Assembly: GCF_014356525.2 (NCBI RefSeq)
Contig: NC_052506.1
Span: forward strand, 25,418,372-25,482,371
Source of the DNA: Nilaparvata lugens
Lineage: Eukaryota; Arthropoda; Insecta; Hemiptera; Delphacidae
DNA length: 64,000 bases
Direction of reading: 5' to 3'
Shown here: positions 23,717-36,172 of the stretch, piece by piece
How the letters are laid out: each line of letters opens with the position of its first letter
Position numbering within the stretch: position 1 is the stretch's first letter
The notes under the pieces: generated by a model
Seen by the model: the letters and a program-made list of their open reading frames with translations, nothing else
What the model was told of the DNA's origin: nothing
Database searches by the model: none
Made by a program: the position numbers and the translations under genes

Positions 23717-26567
23717 ATGTTTCTAGCAAATAAGCTCCACTCTTTCAAAAAACTTTTCAAGGCTGCTCACCTTAACGTCCAATCCCTCAGCTGCCACATT
23801 GATGAACTTAGAGCAATCTTCCGTTTTCAGGACTTCAATATAATTGGGATTTCCGAATCATTTTTGAAGCCTAGTATTTTATCAAATTTTGTTGCATTAC
23901 CTGGATATAATCTTTTCCGGAATGATAGATTAAATAAAGTTTGTGGGGTGTAGCAATTTATGTGAAAGATGGTATGAAAACTAAAGTTTTAATCACATCT
24001 AAACAAGAGTATTGTTCCAGACCAGAGTTTATGCTACTTGAATTATCTAGTACTGATAAATTACTCGTTGGTATCTGTTATCGCCCACCAAAAATAGGTC
24101 ATTTTACAGATTTCGAAAATGCCTTGCTTTCTCTTATGCCTTGTTATAACCGTATACTAGTTATGGGGGATATGAACACCGACTTGAACATGACAAATCG
24201 TAACTTTGACTACTTTCAACTGACTACAATTTTCCAATGCCCAAGCATGACTATTCTACCTCTCGATCCAACTCATCGTACTAATGAATCTGACACACTC
24301 ATTGACCTTCTCATTGTTAGTTATCCTAACGAGGTTGTTCAAGCAGGCCAAATTCCAGTCCCAGCTATTTCTGGAAATGATTTGATCTACTGTGTACTTT
24401 CCTATAAGATACCTAAGCCAGAACAGAAAATTATCACTTATAGAGACATCAAAAACTTTGATGAAGCCGCCTTCCTGACTGATGTGGCTCAGACTCCATA
24501 GCATCAAATTGAAGCGTTACCCTCAGTTGATGACATGGTCAAGACTTTCGAGAATTGGACTTTGACTTTGTATGACAAACATGCACCTTATGTGACAAGG
24601 AGGATTAATAGAAAACGACGAGTACCGTAGATGACTGAAGACATACTTAAGATGATGGGACGTAGAGACAAAGCACATAGAAAATTTAAAACGACATTTG
24701 ACTTGGACAGTTTGATAGAGTAAAGGAGGCTTAAAAATAGAGTTAAACAGGAATTACGGAACTCAAAGATTAGGTACTTGAATTCGTTCATGACAAACAA
24801 TAGACAAGACTCTAAATCACTTTGGCAGGGAATAAAAGAATTCGGGCTTGGCAAACAGAAATCGAATCCCCAAATTGACTTACCATTGAACAATATAAAT
24901 GACCATTTCGTTTCACACTCTAACCAACGCGGCGAAGTTGTCATTGCTAATCATATCGATAATCTTGAAGAGCAGGTTACAAACTTAGATTTATCAATTA
25001 CTGATCAATTTCATTTCCATCCAATCTTAGAAGAAGACACTTTCAAAGCAATTCAACGTATTCATAGTAATGCTATGGGTGTAGACAAAATTCCTATTAA
25101 ATTTATCAAGATGTTATTTGCTGTTTTACCAGCCATTACATACATTTTCAACAAGTCACTTGAAGAAGGCAATTTCCCTGAAAAATGGAAGTTTGCTCTG
25201 GTTCGCCCACTAAATAAAGTTCCATCACCCAAGAAAGTTGAGGATTTTAGACCAATCAGTATTCTACCTGCATTGTCCGAAGTGCTAGAAATACTCATTC
25301 ATGCTCAAGTTGTAAAATTTCTAGACAGCAATAGTAAGCTTCATAACTTTCAATCAGGCTTTAGGAAATTCCATTCAACTGAGACAGCTCTGCTTCGTGT
25401 CACTGAAGATATAAGGTTAGCTATGGACCTAAGAAAATGCACCATCCTCACCCTATTTGATTTTCCTAAAGCATTCGATACTGTTGATCATACAGTTCTT
25501 TTGAATAAGTTGGCTATTCTTGGGTTCAGTCACAACTCGTTAGTTTGGTTCAAATCCTATCTATTAGGTAGGAAAAAATGTGTATCTGTCGGTGACAAAA
25601 AGTCAACTTGGAAAAACGTTATGCATGGAGTACCACAATGTTAAATTTTGGGCCCTCTCCTCTTCACTTTGTATGCTAATGACCTTTCTTCCATTATCAA
25701 ATTCTCCAGTTTCCATACTTATGCAGATGACCTTCAAATCTATTTAAGCTGTCCCATAACAAAAATTAATGAAACAGTTGGAATAATGAATCAGGATATC
25801 AATTTGATAGTGAAATGGACAAAGGAAAATGGCCTTAAGCTTAATCCCATCAAAACACAACCCATTATAATTGGATATTCTCGTCTTATAAACAATATTG
25901 ACCTTGAATCGATTCACAAAATTAGTGTAGACGGTAATGACATTCCTTACTGTAGCTCAGTTGAAAATTTAGGCATTAATATGAATAATACTCTTGACTG
26001 GTCAGAACAAGTGAACAAAACTTATAAAATGTATTCTCAGCCATGCATGCATTGAAGAAAATGCACGATATCCTCCCTAGAAACATTAAATTATTATTGG
26101 TTCAATCTCTCAGCTTCCCACATTTAATGTATTGTAATTCAGTTCTTAACGATATGCAAGTTACTTTGAATGATAAACTACAGCGTTGCCAAAATTATTG
26201 TCTACGTTTCGTCTACTCTCTCCAACGCCATGATCATATCACCCCAGCCCACATTGTTAGTTCAACATTAAAGCTTCCCGATCAAAGGCTTTTTCGAATA
26301 GTCAAGCTTGTTAGAGATATCTTGAAATACGGTAATCCAAACTATTTTAAAAATGATTTCAAATTTGTCTCTGAAGGTAGGAGGATAGATGCTTCACATA
26401 CTAGAACCGGGAAAAGTACTTTAAGGATACCCAATCATCGAACTACTATTTTCACAAAATCCTTCTTAGTCAGTGCCTGTCGTGCATGGAATGCACTTCC
26501 TGTTTCTATCAGGTCCATCAAGAGCCGAGCGAGCTTCATCCTGACTTTAAAAAAACATCTTTTGTAA
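23717..26567 (+). pseudogene. Degraded CR1/Jockey-like LINE: endonuclease and reverse transcriptase
   Basis: The order of domains is that of a non-LTR retrotransposon ORF2. An AP endonuclease spans 23750-24480, with HLNVQSL, IIGISESFL, LVGICYRPP and MGDMNTDLN motifs. A reverse transcriptase spans about 25050-25800, with VRPLNKVPSP, FRPISILPALSE, GFRKFHSTETALL, FDFPKAFDTVDH, a GPLLFTLYANDL motif and the catalytic YADD. A C-terminal region runs to 26567. The copy is dead: a frameshift lies near 23945, in-frame stops are at 24499, 24628, 24721 and 25642, and a second frameshift is near 26043. The stop at 25642 sits where the family has Gly/Ser in VPQGS. Clade assignment (CR1/Jockey group) is by motif style only. 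Such proteins nick target DNA and copy the element's RNA in place. Confidence 0.92.
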
Positions 26568-26674
26568 CAAATGACTGAAACTGTCCGGCCCTAGAACGAT
26601 CACATGACAACCATTCCTCACCCATCCCACCAATATAAACCTTTAAACCTGTTACAGAATAAATTGTATATATA

Positions 26675-26718
<44 letters not shown>

Positions 26719-27205
26719 AACTCATGTTATTTTAATTATCCACTGCATACTGCTTTCAGCCTACTTCATTTTATTAATCAATAATTTGATCTTATCTACC
26801 TATATAATTATTTTACTTTATAAGTTTTCTGTTTTTTTTTCTCTTAAATATTCATATTAATTACAACTTTTACAATATTTCCATTAATAAATAAATCCTT
26901 ATTTTAATTAATGAAATTAACGTTTTGGTAGAGAGTTATTGGGGAGGATATTTTTAATATTCTTTCCGAAGAATGGACATCGATATTGGCATCTAATTTA
27001 TGTAGATGCATAACAATATAATTATCTATAGCTATTATATTACAAATTGCTTTTTCAAATCATACACAGTTCAATAATTATTTTCTTAGTCTATTATTAT
27101 GTAAATTCATCTATAATTTTGCTGTATTGTAAGCTATTGTATATAAGTGTATAAGCCAGTATATATTGTAATCTACATAAATAAAGTACTCAATCAATCA
27201 ATCTC
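26568..27205 (+). repeat. LINE 3' untranslated region and tail
   Basis: AT-rich sequence follows the last stop, including a (TA)n run at about 26665-26716. It ends in 'aataaagtactcaatcaatcaatc' at about 27180-27203. A polyadenylation-like AATAAA followed by a short (CAAT)n repeat is typical of the 3' end of a CR1/RTE-type LINE. The exact end is uncertain because (TC)n follows immediately. Confidence 0.65.
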
Positions 27206-27245
27206 TCTCTCACTTTCTTTCTTTCTTTCTCTCTCTCTCTCTCTC
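27203..27245. repeat. (TC)n microsatellite
   Basis: Pure pyrimidine CT/TTTC repeats adjoining the LINE tail. Confidence 0.85.
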
Positions 27246-27627
27246 ATACAAACAGACAAACACCCCACGTGACGCAGTTAATTAGTGTGTGCGCACTTAC
27301 CAAAATATTGGCGAAATGTTTATGGAGTTGCCTGAGGGTGAGGGGTGAGTTTGTAAGGGGTGGTCAAAAAGGGTTTATTATAGTTGTGTTAGCGACGTGT
27401 TTATGACAGGGCGGCGGCGATTTCAATTCAACAGGCGACTGATGATAATATGGGCTCAGCCTCAAAGCCTACAACAACACGATAATGATGGGCGTCAACG
27501 GAACGTTTAATTAACGAAATCAACTTGTTCTTCCAGAGAAAATTAGGCTAACTAGTTGATAAAACAGTTGAAAGGTTTAGCCTGTTTGAATTTCTTTTAT
27601 CAAGTTTGATAATTGTACATGACTGAA

Positions 27628-27698
<71 letters not shown>

Positions 27699-27705
27699 AT
27701 ATGAA
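27246..27705. other. Unrecognised DNA ending in (TA)n
   Basis: No gene is recognised between 27246 and 27630. A (TA)n run with ATTATA interruptions occupies about 27631-27703. Confidence 0.6.
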
Positions 27706-28610
27706 AATAAATGTCTGTTTGTATGTTTGTTTGTTTGTTCCCTATAGACTTGAAAACTACTTGACAGAACGGCATGAAACTTCAGGAATATGTTGTGTGG
27801 ATATTGGGGATGGTGACCAGAATTTCTGACCAGAAATTTTAATAGGGGGGGTGGGGGGAGCTAATAATAATTATTTATTAATCCATTTTATATGCCTATG
27901 TTTTCGAAATTAGCGGCTACCGAAGAACGGAAAAATGATCATGATTCAAGATCATATTGTGATAATATGATTTAGCATCTAAAGTTACCAGCTGTAATAA
28001 ACACGTCATTCTGTGATAAATTGTGTACTGGTATTAAAACAGTAGTTTGGAGTTGAATTGCAGTTGATTGGTACCAGCTGTAGATAAGCTGAATCAGCTG
28101 ACAAGTGGATTATTCATTGCATGCATTACACAGATGTCTGGCCGACGTGGCCGTGTCTATTTCTACAATGTAGGGTTTCAATATTTTTATGATGCCTACC
28201 CATCAGTATCAATACTCTCACATTTGAAAAACAAATCTAATAGGTGATTGAAAAGAAAATAAGAAATGATTAAATGAACTAATTAATGCTGGAGAAATTA
28301 TAATATTCTTGAGTGAAAAAAATTAATTTTAAAATAGTTGAGAAATATTTTTATCAGATGGAAAGATTATCACGGAACTGGATAAAATATGATATGGGAT
28401 ACAAATTCAAACGTGAACTGAGTTTATTAACATAAGTGAGTTTTTGATCTTGGAGAAAACAAATACTGTAACAGTTTTTAAGAGTAAATTATGATTCAAC
28501 TGTGAATTGTGATTCAACTGAATCAACTAGAACAGGTGACATCAGATACTTGTGGATGAGAAAACTGCTTGAGGTATACTGTTCACAGAACTACTAGTAG
28601 GGACATGACA
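27706..28610 (+). mobile_element. Foldback-family element D, copy 2 (rearranged)
   Basis: It starts after (TA)n with 'gaaaataaatgtctgtttgt' and 'ctatagacttgaaaactact'. It carries family blocks 'cagctgacaagtg' plus 'attacacagatgt' (about 28095-28138) and 'tacttgtggatgagaaaact' with 'ctgttcacagaactactagt' (about 28548-28600). The same blocks in the same order form the arms of the 60.4-60.8 kb hairpin. A short G-rich run lies at 27845-27860. Confidence 0.55.
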
Positions 28611-28650
28611 TAGAACTTTGGAAAGCGGTCCAACTCAGCGTTCTCGCTAT

Positions 28651-28822
28651 CGCGTACAGAGTTATACGCCACAAACACGCGCATTTCATTTCTAATGCTA
28701 AACTTATGGTTATTGTATCTGTATCTTACTGTTTCTATACTAATAAAGACACAGTAAGCATAGTATCAGCTAATGGAAAGTCAAATACACGTGTTCGTGG
28801 CGCATAAGTCTGTACGCACTTC
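28651..28822. mobile_element. MITE, diverged relative of 18861-19019
   Basis: 'cgcgtacagagttatacgcc' plus 'acaaacacgcgcattt' on the left mirrors 'acacgtgttcgtggcgcata' plus 'agtctgtacgcactt' on the right. The spacer is about 90 bases. The right half matches 8166-8243. Confidence 0.7.
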
Positions 28823-29650
28823 AAGATAAGTTGAGAATCATGAGCCTGCAAATCCAGTTGGAAGGGTGACCACTTGAGCCTACTCCTCTGAATATGATTC
28901 ATGAGGTGAAAAATCTTTTTTCAGTTTAGTAGGTCAGACGTGACGATGCGTCGAACATCATTTTTGTATTTCGCACATGTATAAGCAAACTCCTTCCTTT
29001 ATAGATAAAATTCAAGAAAATATAGAACGCGATTTGAGAATAGAACGTTTTTGAGGCAAATAATCACAGGAAACTCTCATCTACCGTTGATTAAATATAG
29101 TTGAATCGTTGAACAACCTTCAAATATCGTTGAATCAACCCTACTATTAGGTAGGGTTTAATACAAGCATCCAGCGTCATTTTAATCCGCATATAAACAG
29201 CCGCCTGTGTGTTAATGACTGTCCGGACTAACGGGGTGGGGGAAGGACGGCGAACGGACTAGCGAGGCATTACTGGCAGCTAATAACAACATGAATTGGC
29301 CAGGTGAGGGGTGGTTTGGTGGGGGGAGCTCGTTAATCCCCCCCCCCTAAAGTAGCTAATCAAGTGCTACTGCTCTGCTGCAAGTGATAGTGATAGTGAT
29401 AGTGACAGTGACAGATATCGTGACAGGCCTAACTAGTGACAGAATGCCAGTGAGCTAGTGACTATCCACTTTGGATGCTGTTAGGATAATATTATCAGTT
29501 GATGAGGGACCATGGAGATTTGTTGATGGAAAGGCTATAGGTTTGCAAGCGATGGACTTGTTACGTTCGTAATATTCTTATGGCATATCAGCATGAAAAC
29601 ACATAAAAAATACACAACATTTTATACATACATCAACGTCACAGTTCTAC
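28823..29650. other. No recognised gene
   Basis: It includes a G/C homopolymer-rich patch at about 29305-29350 and a short 'agtgat/agtgac' tandem at about 29378-29412. Nothing coding is supported. Confidence 0.45.
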
Positions 29651-29782
29651 ATTTAATTGCCTGAGCCATTGCGGCTTCAGTTGTCAGTTTATCAAAATTT
29701 TAAATCAAAGCTCTATATTTAATTGCCTGAGCCATTGTGGCTTCAGTTGTCAGTTTATCAAAACTCTGAATCCCTCCACCAA
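29651..29782. repeat. 66-bp tandem duplication
   Basis: 'atttaattgcctgagccatt' occurs at 29651 and 29717. Each copy is followed by 'gyggcttcagttgtcagttt' and 'atcaaaa'. The duplicated stretch encodes the C-terminal end of the minus-strand LINE fragment that begins here. Confidence 0.9.
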
Positions 29783-30065
29783 ATTTACAGATTCGACATT
29801 CATGTATTATGTGAGGGGTGGTTTGAACTTCATCACCACAATCACAGTATGGGGTGTCTATGTAGCTCCACCACCTGAATTTATTTGCCGCTGTCCTGGT
29901 CCTGGCACAGTCACTTCTAATTCTATTCAAGATGGAAGATTTACCCTTCTCTCCAGGCTAAAACACGCAACTCTCTTTGTTGGATCAGCTATGATTTCTT
30001 GGTTTTGTCAGTGTGCTCTCTCCACTTCTTGGTCCAATTATCTTCTATTGAGATCCAATTACAAC
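29690..30065 (-). pseudogene. LINE C-terminal fragment with CCHC-like motif (minus strand)
   Basis: The minus-strand frame from 29930 to 29700 reads LNRIRS, TAANKFRWW, then CDCGDEVQTTPHIIHEC. This is the C-x-C ... H-x4-C pattern found at the C-terminus of many insect Jockey/R1-type reverse transcriptase proteins. Weak homology continues upstream to about 30065 in broken frames with stops. Only the last 100 or so residues of the parent protein are present, with no reverse transcriptase. Confidence 0.65.
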
Positions 30066-30133
30066 TTTGAGATTACTCAGCTGACTCACGGCTCTGAATT
30101 GACAAATCATTTATACCTGGCCCATATATTGTA

Positions 30134-30475
30134 AAGAAATGTGCCAGGGGTGATTAGGGAAGCAGAGGCGTTTAGTTTGGTAGTGTTTAGGAAGAGGGTG
30201 GACTGGTGGCTGTACCAGATTGGTTGGGAAGCTTCAGAAGAACTACTCAAATCTCGTTATGCTTGGTGACTAACACGAATTCAAGGTTTCCAGACAATTG
30301 ATTGGTATTCATTTTATCGTTGATATAACCGGTTTGACTGTTTTGCCTGTCTGGTTTATGTTTTTTTTTTTTCATTCTCTCTTCTGATAATTTCTGGAAT
30401 CCCTGCCACTGCGGTCTTCAATAAAATATTGCTTTTTTATGATTCTATTCTATTCATTGATTGATTCTATTCTAT
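30134..30475 (+). pseudogene. LINE 3' end fragment with pentanucleotide tail (plus strand)
   Basis: The plus frame reads NVPGVIREAEAFSL, FRKRVDWWLYQIGW and ELLKSRYAW, then a stop at about 30268-30270. This resembles the extreme C-terminus of CR1/RTE-like LINE proteins. A 3' untranslated stretch follows with 'ctgccactgcggtcttcaat' and AATAAAATATT, ending in repeats of 'tctattctattcattgattg'. It lies head-to-head with the minus-strand fragment at 29690-30065, so the two come from different insertions. Confidence 0.55.
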
Positions 30476-33400
30476 TCATGTATTAAGTATACTTATTCCT
30501 GCATTAAAATATACATCAGCACAATGTATTATCTATTTTATAATTAAAATATTAATAATAGACCTACATTATAAGTGTATTCTCTATCATTTACTTCTAT
30601 GAGCAGATTAAGCTTATAAGTATAAAGTGGAACTCCCCCCCTACACACAGATGGATAGTCTAGTAGGGGGATTCCAAAATAAAATGTTGTATATTGTATT
30701 TCATATTCGTGTATTATTTTTTTGGAAATTAATTGAAATTGTCAGCATTCAGCCGTTGGATCCTTAACCAGAAAGGGAGCCTGGACCTCAGCCTGATTCG
30801 AGGAGGGTTCCTCAGCACATCTTCAGCATGGAGTCTGAAGTGGAATGGAAGGATGAACATGCTAGAAGAGTACAAAACATTAATGAAACAATATAAGTCA
30901 TAATTAATTAAATAAATAATTGTTTTACGAATTACTGAAATTTAAGATGAAAATGAATACCCATATGATACTGCAATAGTTCAAATGCTTATCAAATTAG
31001 CCTATGATAGGCAATTTTAGGCCTGATATGGAGTAGACCTAGTGCCTAGTCTTTTTCCATTCTAATCGGTTTTTAACATTTTGAACAATGCTGATTCTAA
31101 TACAGAGATTATACAGAGTTATTATAAGTTAATGATTAACATTTTTTTAATGTTTGTTAACTGAAGTACGCTACTGAATGTTTCAACTCATGAAAGTCAT
31201 TTTCATTGGAATTTGAATAAGAAAGCGATGCTTGATGTTATTTTCATTCCAATTAAAGTGGTTGCCCTATTTGGAACAAATTGAATATTTCAATAAAAGT
31301 TGTAGCCCTATTTATAACAAATTGAATATCTATTAAACTAGGTATTTACTAAGGTAGGTAAAGTACTTAACCGGAATTAACAATCTTTATACAACTGGAA
31401 AGATAAAATTGTTAAGTTTTTTACTGTAATTAACTTAGGAGGTTCCTCTCAATTGTACAAATGGTATCCAGATCGGTTTAACCTGGAAGCTATTAAACGC
31501 AAAAAATCGAGATTAAAATATATAATAAATATCTTGAATTTAGGTAGGCTAAACCGTGTGCTGAACTTATAATTGTACTTTAAAATTGAGACGTTAATCC
31601 ACATTCCATGTCAAACAGTCGGATAATAAAATAAATTGATTATATTATTATGATACAATTTTTCAACTCTTACATACAGTGACAGTACTTGAGGTACTGT
31701 AACAGTATTCTGATGAAATAAACGGATCATTGAATATTTATTTTAATTATTAGTAAATACAGTAAATTACAGTAGCAGTATTCTTTCTGATGGATATAAT
31801 CAGAGAATTGGATATTCCGCGTAAATATTTCACAGCTCATGTGAGCGGATAATAGATCAAATGAAACATTTGAGATTCAAGCAATAGTAAGCTACTTGTT
31901 TTGGTGATCCATTGTAATGGTTCTACTTGTGGTCATGAATGATCTAAATTCAACCAACATCCAACCCTCCTATCCCGAAACCAGAGTTATTGCGGAGGGG
32001 TTAGAGGAGGTAGAGGATGATGATAAGGAGGTGGAGGGGAGAGGATGTTATACTCGTACAACTAGGCATCTCAATGACAAGAATCGACTATTGGGGGTGT
32101 TTTGCGAGTTTGTATATTTAGTGGGGGTCCACTGTACCCCATAGTGTCGGTCATTAGTGGGGTATAATGAAGGAGTGCCATCCAGCATTGAGTCATTAGG
32201 GTTCTGGATTCTTGTTTTCCCCGACCACTACCCGAAACCCCCTATTAGAGGTTCAGTTAGGGTATGGGGGTCAGTATAGTCGCTTCGTTTGTCCCAATAT
32301 CCGTTTCCAGTTCCCAGCGAGGTCCTAAAATTTAATTTCCAACTCATCACTGGGATCCATTAGCCTTTCGTCTACTGCAATTCGGCCGTTCTAGTTGGAA
32401 TTAGAATGGCGTGTCACGTTTCTCGCAAGAAATAGCTGGTGGTTCCAATTGTTTTGCAGCTAATTTTGTATTCAGACGATGGGTTGCACGATCGACGATT
32501 AGGGTTTAATCTACGATCACTTTTGATAGTCAATAGTTTGCTTTGGCAAAAATGCTCGATGGTGCTGAAGAATAATCTGGTTTCTACTCTTGAATATTCA
32601 CCACATACAAACATAAATTTGACACACTTTGTTTAGGCTCTTACATCTGCAACTTGGATGTGTCTTTATGATTCTCGGAAATACTGAAAGAAAATTTATT
32701 ATTAATTGAAGTTAATAATAAAGCTATAGTTAATTAAACGATAGAAGCTTGAAAAGTGATAATTAATTACACTTACCTGAGCTTTCCCATTCATGAGTAG
32801 GTATAACAATTTATAAGTATAATTATGAAGGTATTGAATTAAGCATAACAATAAAAAGCTATAATAAAGATACCTACTCTACATCATTTTAAAACTTCTT
32901 GTCAAATTTTAAAAAATAAATAATTTAAATATTTTGATTGAAATGTATTTTCATTATTTATTTTCGAAGAAGGAACTACAACATTATAGATACGATTCAG
33001 CGATTCGCTTTGCCATCGTCATTGCTTTGATATAGGTCTAATATATTTTCAAACCTTCAACTCGATATTAATTAAGAATAAATTAATTTGGAAGACAATT
33101 TCATTTTAAAATTTAGAAGACAATAGAAAATATACTAGTAAGGCTTTTTGATGGACCAATGATTTGTTTGATGAACATTAGAGACGTGGACTCTGTTATG
33201 GTTTAGACACTGTGTTTCCAAGTAGTCTAAACTACAACAGAGTTATTATGAAGATTTCCGTCAAGGAAAACATCAGAAACTTGAATGTATCTTAAAAGAT
33301 ACTATCTTTATGATTCTCGAAAATACACTTAATAATATTATAGTTGATTGAAGTTAATGATAAGGCTATAGTTAATAACGATGAGTCACTGAAAAGTAAT

Positions 33401-33785
33401 AATCAAATTGTGATAAATTGATTTAACTATAAATATAATTTGCTATAAAAATATTATCTACTTACCTAACTGAGTATAACTGTACGGTAACTACTGTAGT
33501 TATAATATAATTATGAAGGTATACGGTACTCTTATAATATAAGGTGAATAATACTGATAAAAGTACAGTATACTAATTAATATATAATTTTCACTACAAG
33601 GCAGGTAGGAAAGGTGACAGCAGTAGGTACCACTACTAGCGGTACAGGTGACAGCATCATCTAGATTGAAGTACTTACTTTGATTTTCTTTTCTACAAAA
33701 GCAATTATTGATATTAGTTTATTCATCTCAAGTCCTGATAGAATAACAATCAATCCTCACTGGTTGCGTTTGTTGAAAGTAGCTC
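30476..33785. other. AT-rich DNA, no recognised gene
   Basis: A diverged duplication links 32655-32770 and 33285-33410 (shared 'tctttatgattctcg.aaata', 'ttgaagttaat.ataa.gct', 'atagttaat'). An 18-bp hairpin lies at about 33190-33245 ('ctctgttatggtttagac' against 'gtctaaactacaacagag'). A less AT-rich patch at 31960-32420 has frames on both strands but no known domain. Confidence 0.4.
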
Positions 33786-33791
33786 GAAATT

Positions 33792-34040
33792 GCCGGCCAG
33801 GTTAGCCGAGTGGACCAAGGCGTTGCACTCGTCAGTCTAGTCGTGGGTTCGAATCCCACGGTAGGCACGAACGTTTGGTCTCATCTCATTCCATTGCCCA
33901 CGCCCAATTTGAACGCTTATGACTGTGGGCATCATCCGCAAATTAATCAGTTTGACCAACATCTGACAAACAGTGCTAGAAAACGATTGATGGAAAGTCA
34001 GTGGTGCAGATTTGTTTTAAAAAATGGAAAATCGTAAATC
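33792..34040 (+). mobile_element. tRNA-derived SINE
   Basis: 33792-33867 is tRNA-like. It has an acceptor-like pair (GCCGGCC with GGTAGGC), a box A match TAGCCGAGTGG at about 33803 and a perfect box B GGTTCGAATCC (about 33846-33856) in an intact T stem (CGTGGG/CCCACG). The D region resembles class II (Leu/Ser-like) tRNAs. The anticodon arm does not fold properly, so a functional tRNA is unlikely. The following 'cgcccaatttgaacgct' and 'tgtgggcatcatccgcaaat' would be the tRNA-unrelated body. The 3' end is not fixed. Confidence 0.6.
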
Positions 34041-35877
34041 TCATGACAATGCGCTCCTGAGTAGTGTTCGTATACCGTACTAAATTATACTGTACCTGGA
34101 GTTCTGTTTGAAAACTTGAAAAATTAATATTATTATATTCTCCCGTTGATAAGTTGCATGTATTGCCCGTCTAAACACATTTACCAATTCTGATTGAAAA
34201 TAAAGAAGATCTAAATAAAAATTCAATAAGCTTCCGTGACCAATCTGAAATTTGAATATAATTTAATGGAACCATGGTTAAAGTATAGGAAGATTCACTT
34301 TAAACTGTCAGTATTCCTTATAAACAACTTCAATGCTTCTCATTCAACCAATGCTGACAGTTGAAGAGGGATTTTTACTAGTCACTAGTTTCACCAGCAC
34401 AGCTTTCGGAAGGATTGGTTTTTTTAATTACCCGAAACCATTATGAATGCTAATAATATTATTATTTTATTAATATAAATATAGTTTTTCTCAATTTTTA
34501 ATTGATACGAATTGAATAATAGGGTTTGTAAAGATGCAAATTCCTCGACGTAAATAGAACAGGAAAAACAGTAGGACGGTCTAGGATGAAATTTAATACG
34601 AAAATGATATCGATTTTGCAACATTTCAATAATTTCTGAAAGAGTATAGTTGTCATATTTCGATTTTACTGATATTGGAGAAACGTTCCTGAGTATTGCA
34701 ACTTTACTAATTTCAATACTTTACCTGTAATCCTGTTTAAAACCTTGTAAAGTTTGATTCATAGTAATCGAATAAAGTGAACAATCATATCAAAAAACAA
34801 ATTTAAATAGCTTTTGGGTTAAAAAATATGGCTATTTCATCACTGCAAAACGCAAGATGGATTTAAAGAGAATCATGAATCAACAAACTATTAGTACAAA
34901 AAATAATCCACAGTTTAATATATCTCATAAAACACGAGTACAATCTTAGTCTAAATCATAGTTACTATAAAAAATTATACTTTGAATTCAAATCAAAGTT
35001 ATGTTGAAATTTTCATAAAATCTAAAATTTTATACATTAAATCCCAATAACTTGATGAAAATTTACATTTAGACGACAAATTCCATTGGAACACAAATAA
35101 ATAATTAAGAATTAATTATATTCTATTTTATTAAATAGAATTTTAATAAATACATGAATAAATAACAGAGATTCCGTTATTAATTTGCACGAATGTTCTA
35201 AGATATTGTTGTTGATTGCTTATAATATTACAGAGAAAATAATATCATCATTTATAAATTTCAGTATAAACTATTCCCTTTTAGAAGGGATCTGTTAAAA
35301 GTCATCGAGACCACATCTCTGAAGTAATAAACCTCATTCATTCGTATCTTGGAATGTGCCAAGCAGTCAACATTTAGAATGCAACCAATCTCGTTCAAAT
35401 TATTGGGATTCGATTCACAAGTTTTAAAGCTGTGATTTGCTCAGAATAGAACCAATAATAATATTATAACAACCAGTTGCTAACCAATGAGGATTCCGTG
35501 AAAGCATTTATAATATCAATGAAAACAATAATTTCTACTCATGAAACGAAAAGGACCAGCCACTCTGCATTGAGGTTCAGAGGATGGATAGAATGAGTTT
35601 GAGATAGAGCCACCGATCATCCAAAATGAACTGAGAACAGCACCGGAAGAACTAACTGATATGACTCAAAATCCATCAACACTTGATTGTACTTATCTCA
35701 ACTGTGCAGATCATTATAACGTTCACGACCTATTTGTACATTTAGAAAAGATATAATAAAATTTACAATTATTTCATAGCAACTATTTACACATTTTTAC
35801 AGACAATTCAATGAGTTACTTTACAATTTTTGTAGAAAATTCCTGCTACTAAACCCTTTACACTAAATACCAAATGT
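34041..35877. other. AT-rich spacer downstream of Sap130
   Basis: No coding region is supported. It probably contains the 3' untranslated region and polyadenylation site of Sap130 (minus strand), but I cannot fix which AATAAA-like signal is used (for example the complement of 'tttatt' at about 35127). Confidence 0.35.
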
Positions 35878-35943
35878 CAAAGAATCTGAAAAGCCGATGT
35901 CACCAATGTCTGTACATTGACACGACTTTTAAGATTCTTTTTG
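35878..35943 (-). promoter_or_regulatory. Stem-loop in the Sap130 3' untranslated region
   Basis: The arms 'caaagaatctgaaaagccga' plus 'tgtca' and 'tgacacgacttttaagattc' plus 'tttttg' pair over about 24 positions with few mismatches around a 15-base loop. In the direction of Sap130 transcription it starts 80 bases after the stop codon. It could be a mature-mRNA structure or a decayed hairpin repeat. Confidence 0.45.
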
Positions 35944-36022
35944 TCGAATTGTATGCAAATCAATACAAATAATTACACAATATCAAACAGTAAGTCCTTC
36001 TCACTTTCACATACGCACAGGT

Positions 36023-36172
36023 TCACATTCTATCTCTTTTTTTCACAGAACGTTTACTGGAACAACGAGTGAGGATCTCTAACACATGACCTTTGTGATC
36101 GAACATCTTCATTACCTGAGATTTTGCTTCTTGCATTTGATCTTTGATTACTTTACAGCGTTGAATATTGCC
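36023..36172 (-). CDS. Sap130: Sap130 terminal exon
   Basis: 150 bases: 49 codons and TGA at 36025-36023. The acceptor is TGTTTCAG. It encodes GNIQRCKVIKDQMQEAKSQV, MKMFDHKGHVLEIL and a basic tail ending KKRDRM. Human SAP130 ends with a similar helix and a lysine-rich tail. Confidence 0.93.
   Translation of the reverse strand, partial: GNIQRCKVIKDQMQEAKSQVMKMFDHKGHVLEILTRCSSKRSVKKRDRM

Noticed and set aside
30361..30372. T-run as a polymerase III terminator for an RNA gene
   Set aside because: No box A/B pair lies at a fitting distance upstream. The run is part of a LINE 3' region.
33792..33867. Functional tRNA gene
   Set aside because: Box A, box B and the T stem are good, but the anticodon arm does not pair and the acceptor stem has a mismatch and a wobble. 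A SINE head is the better reading.
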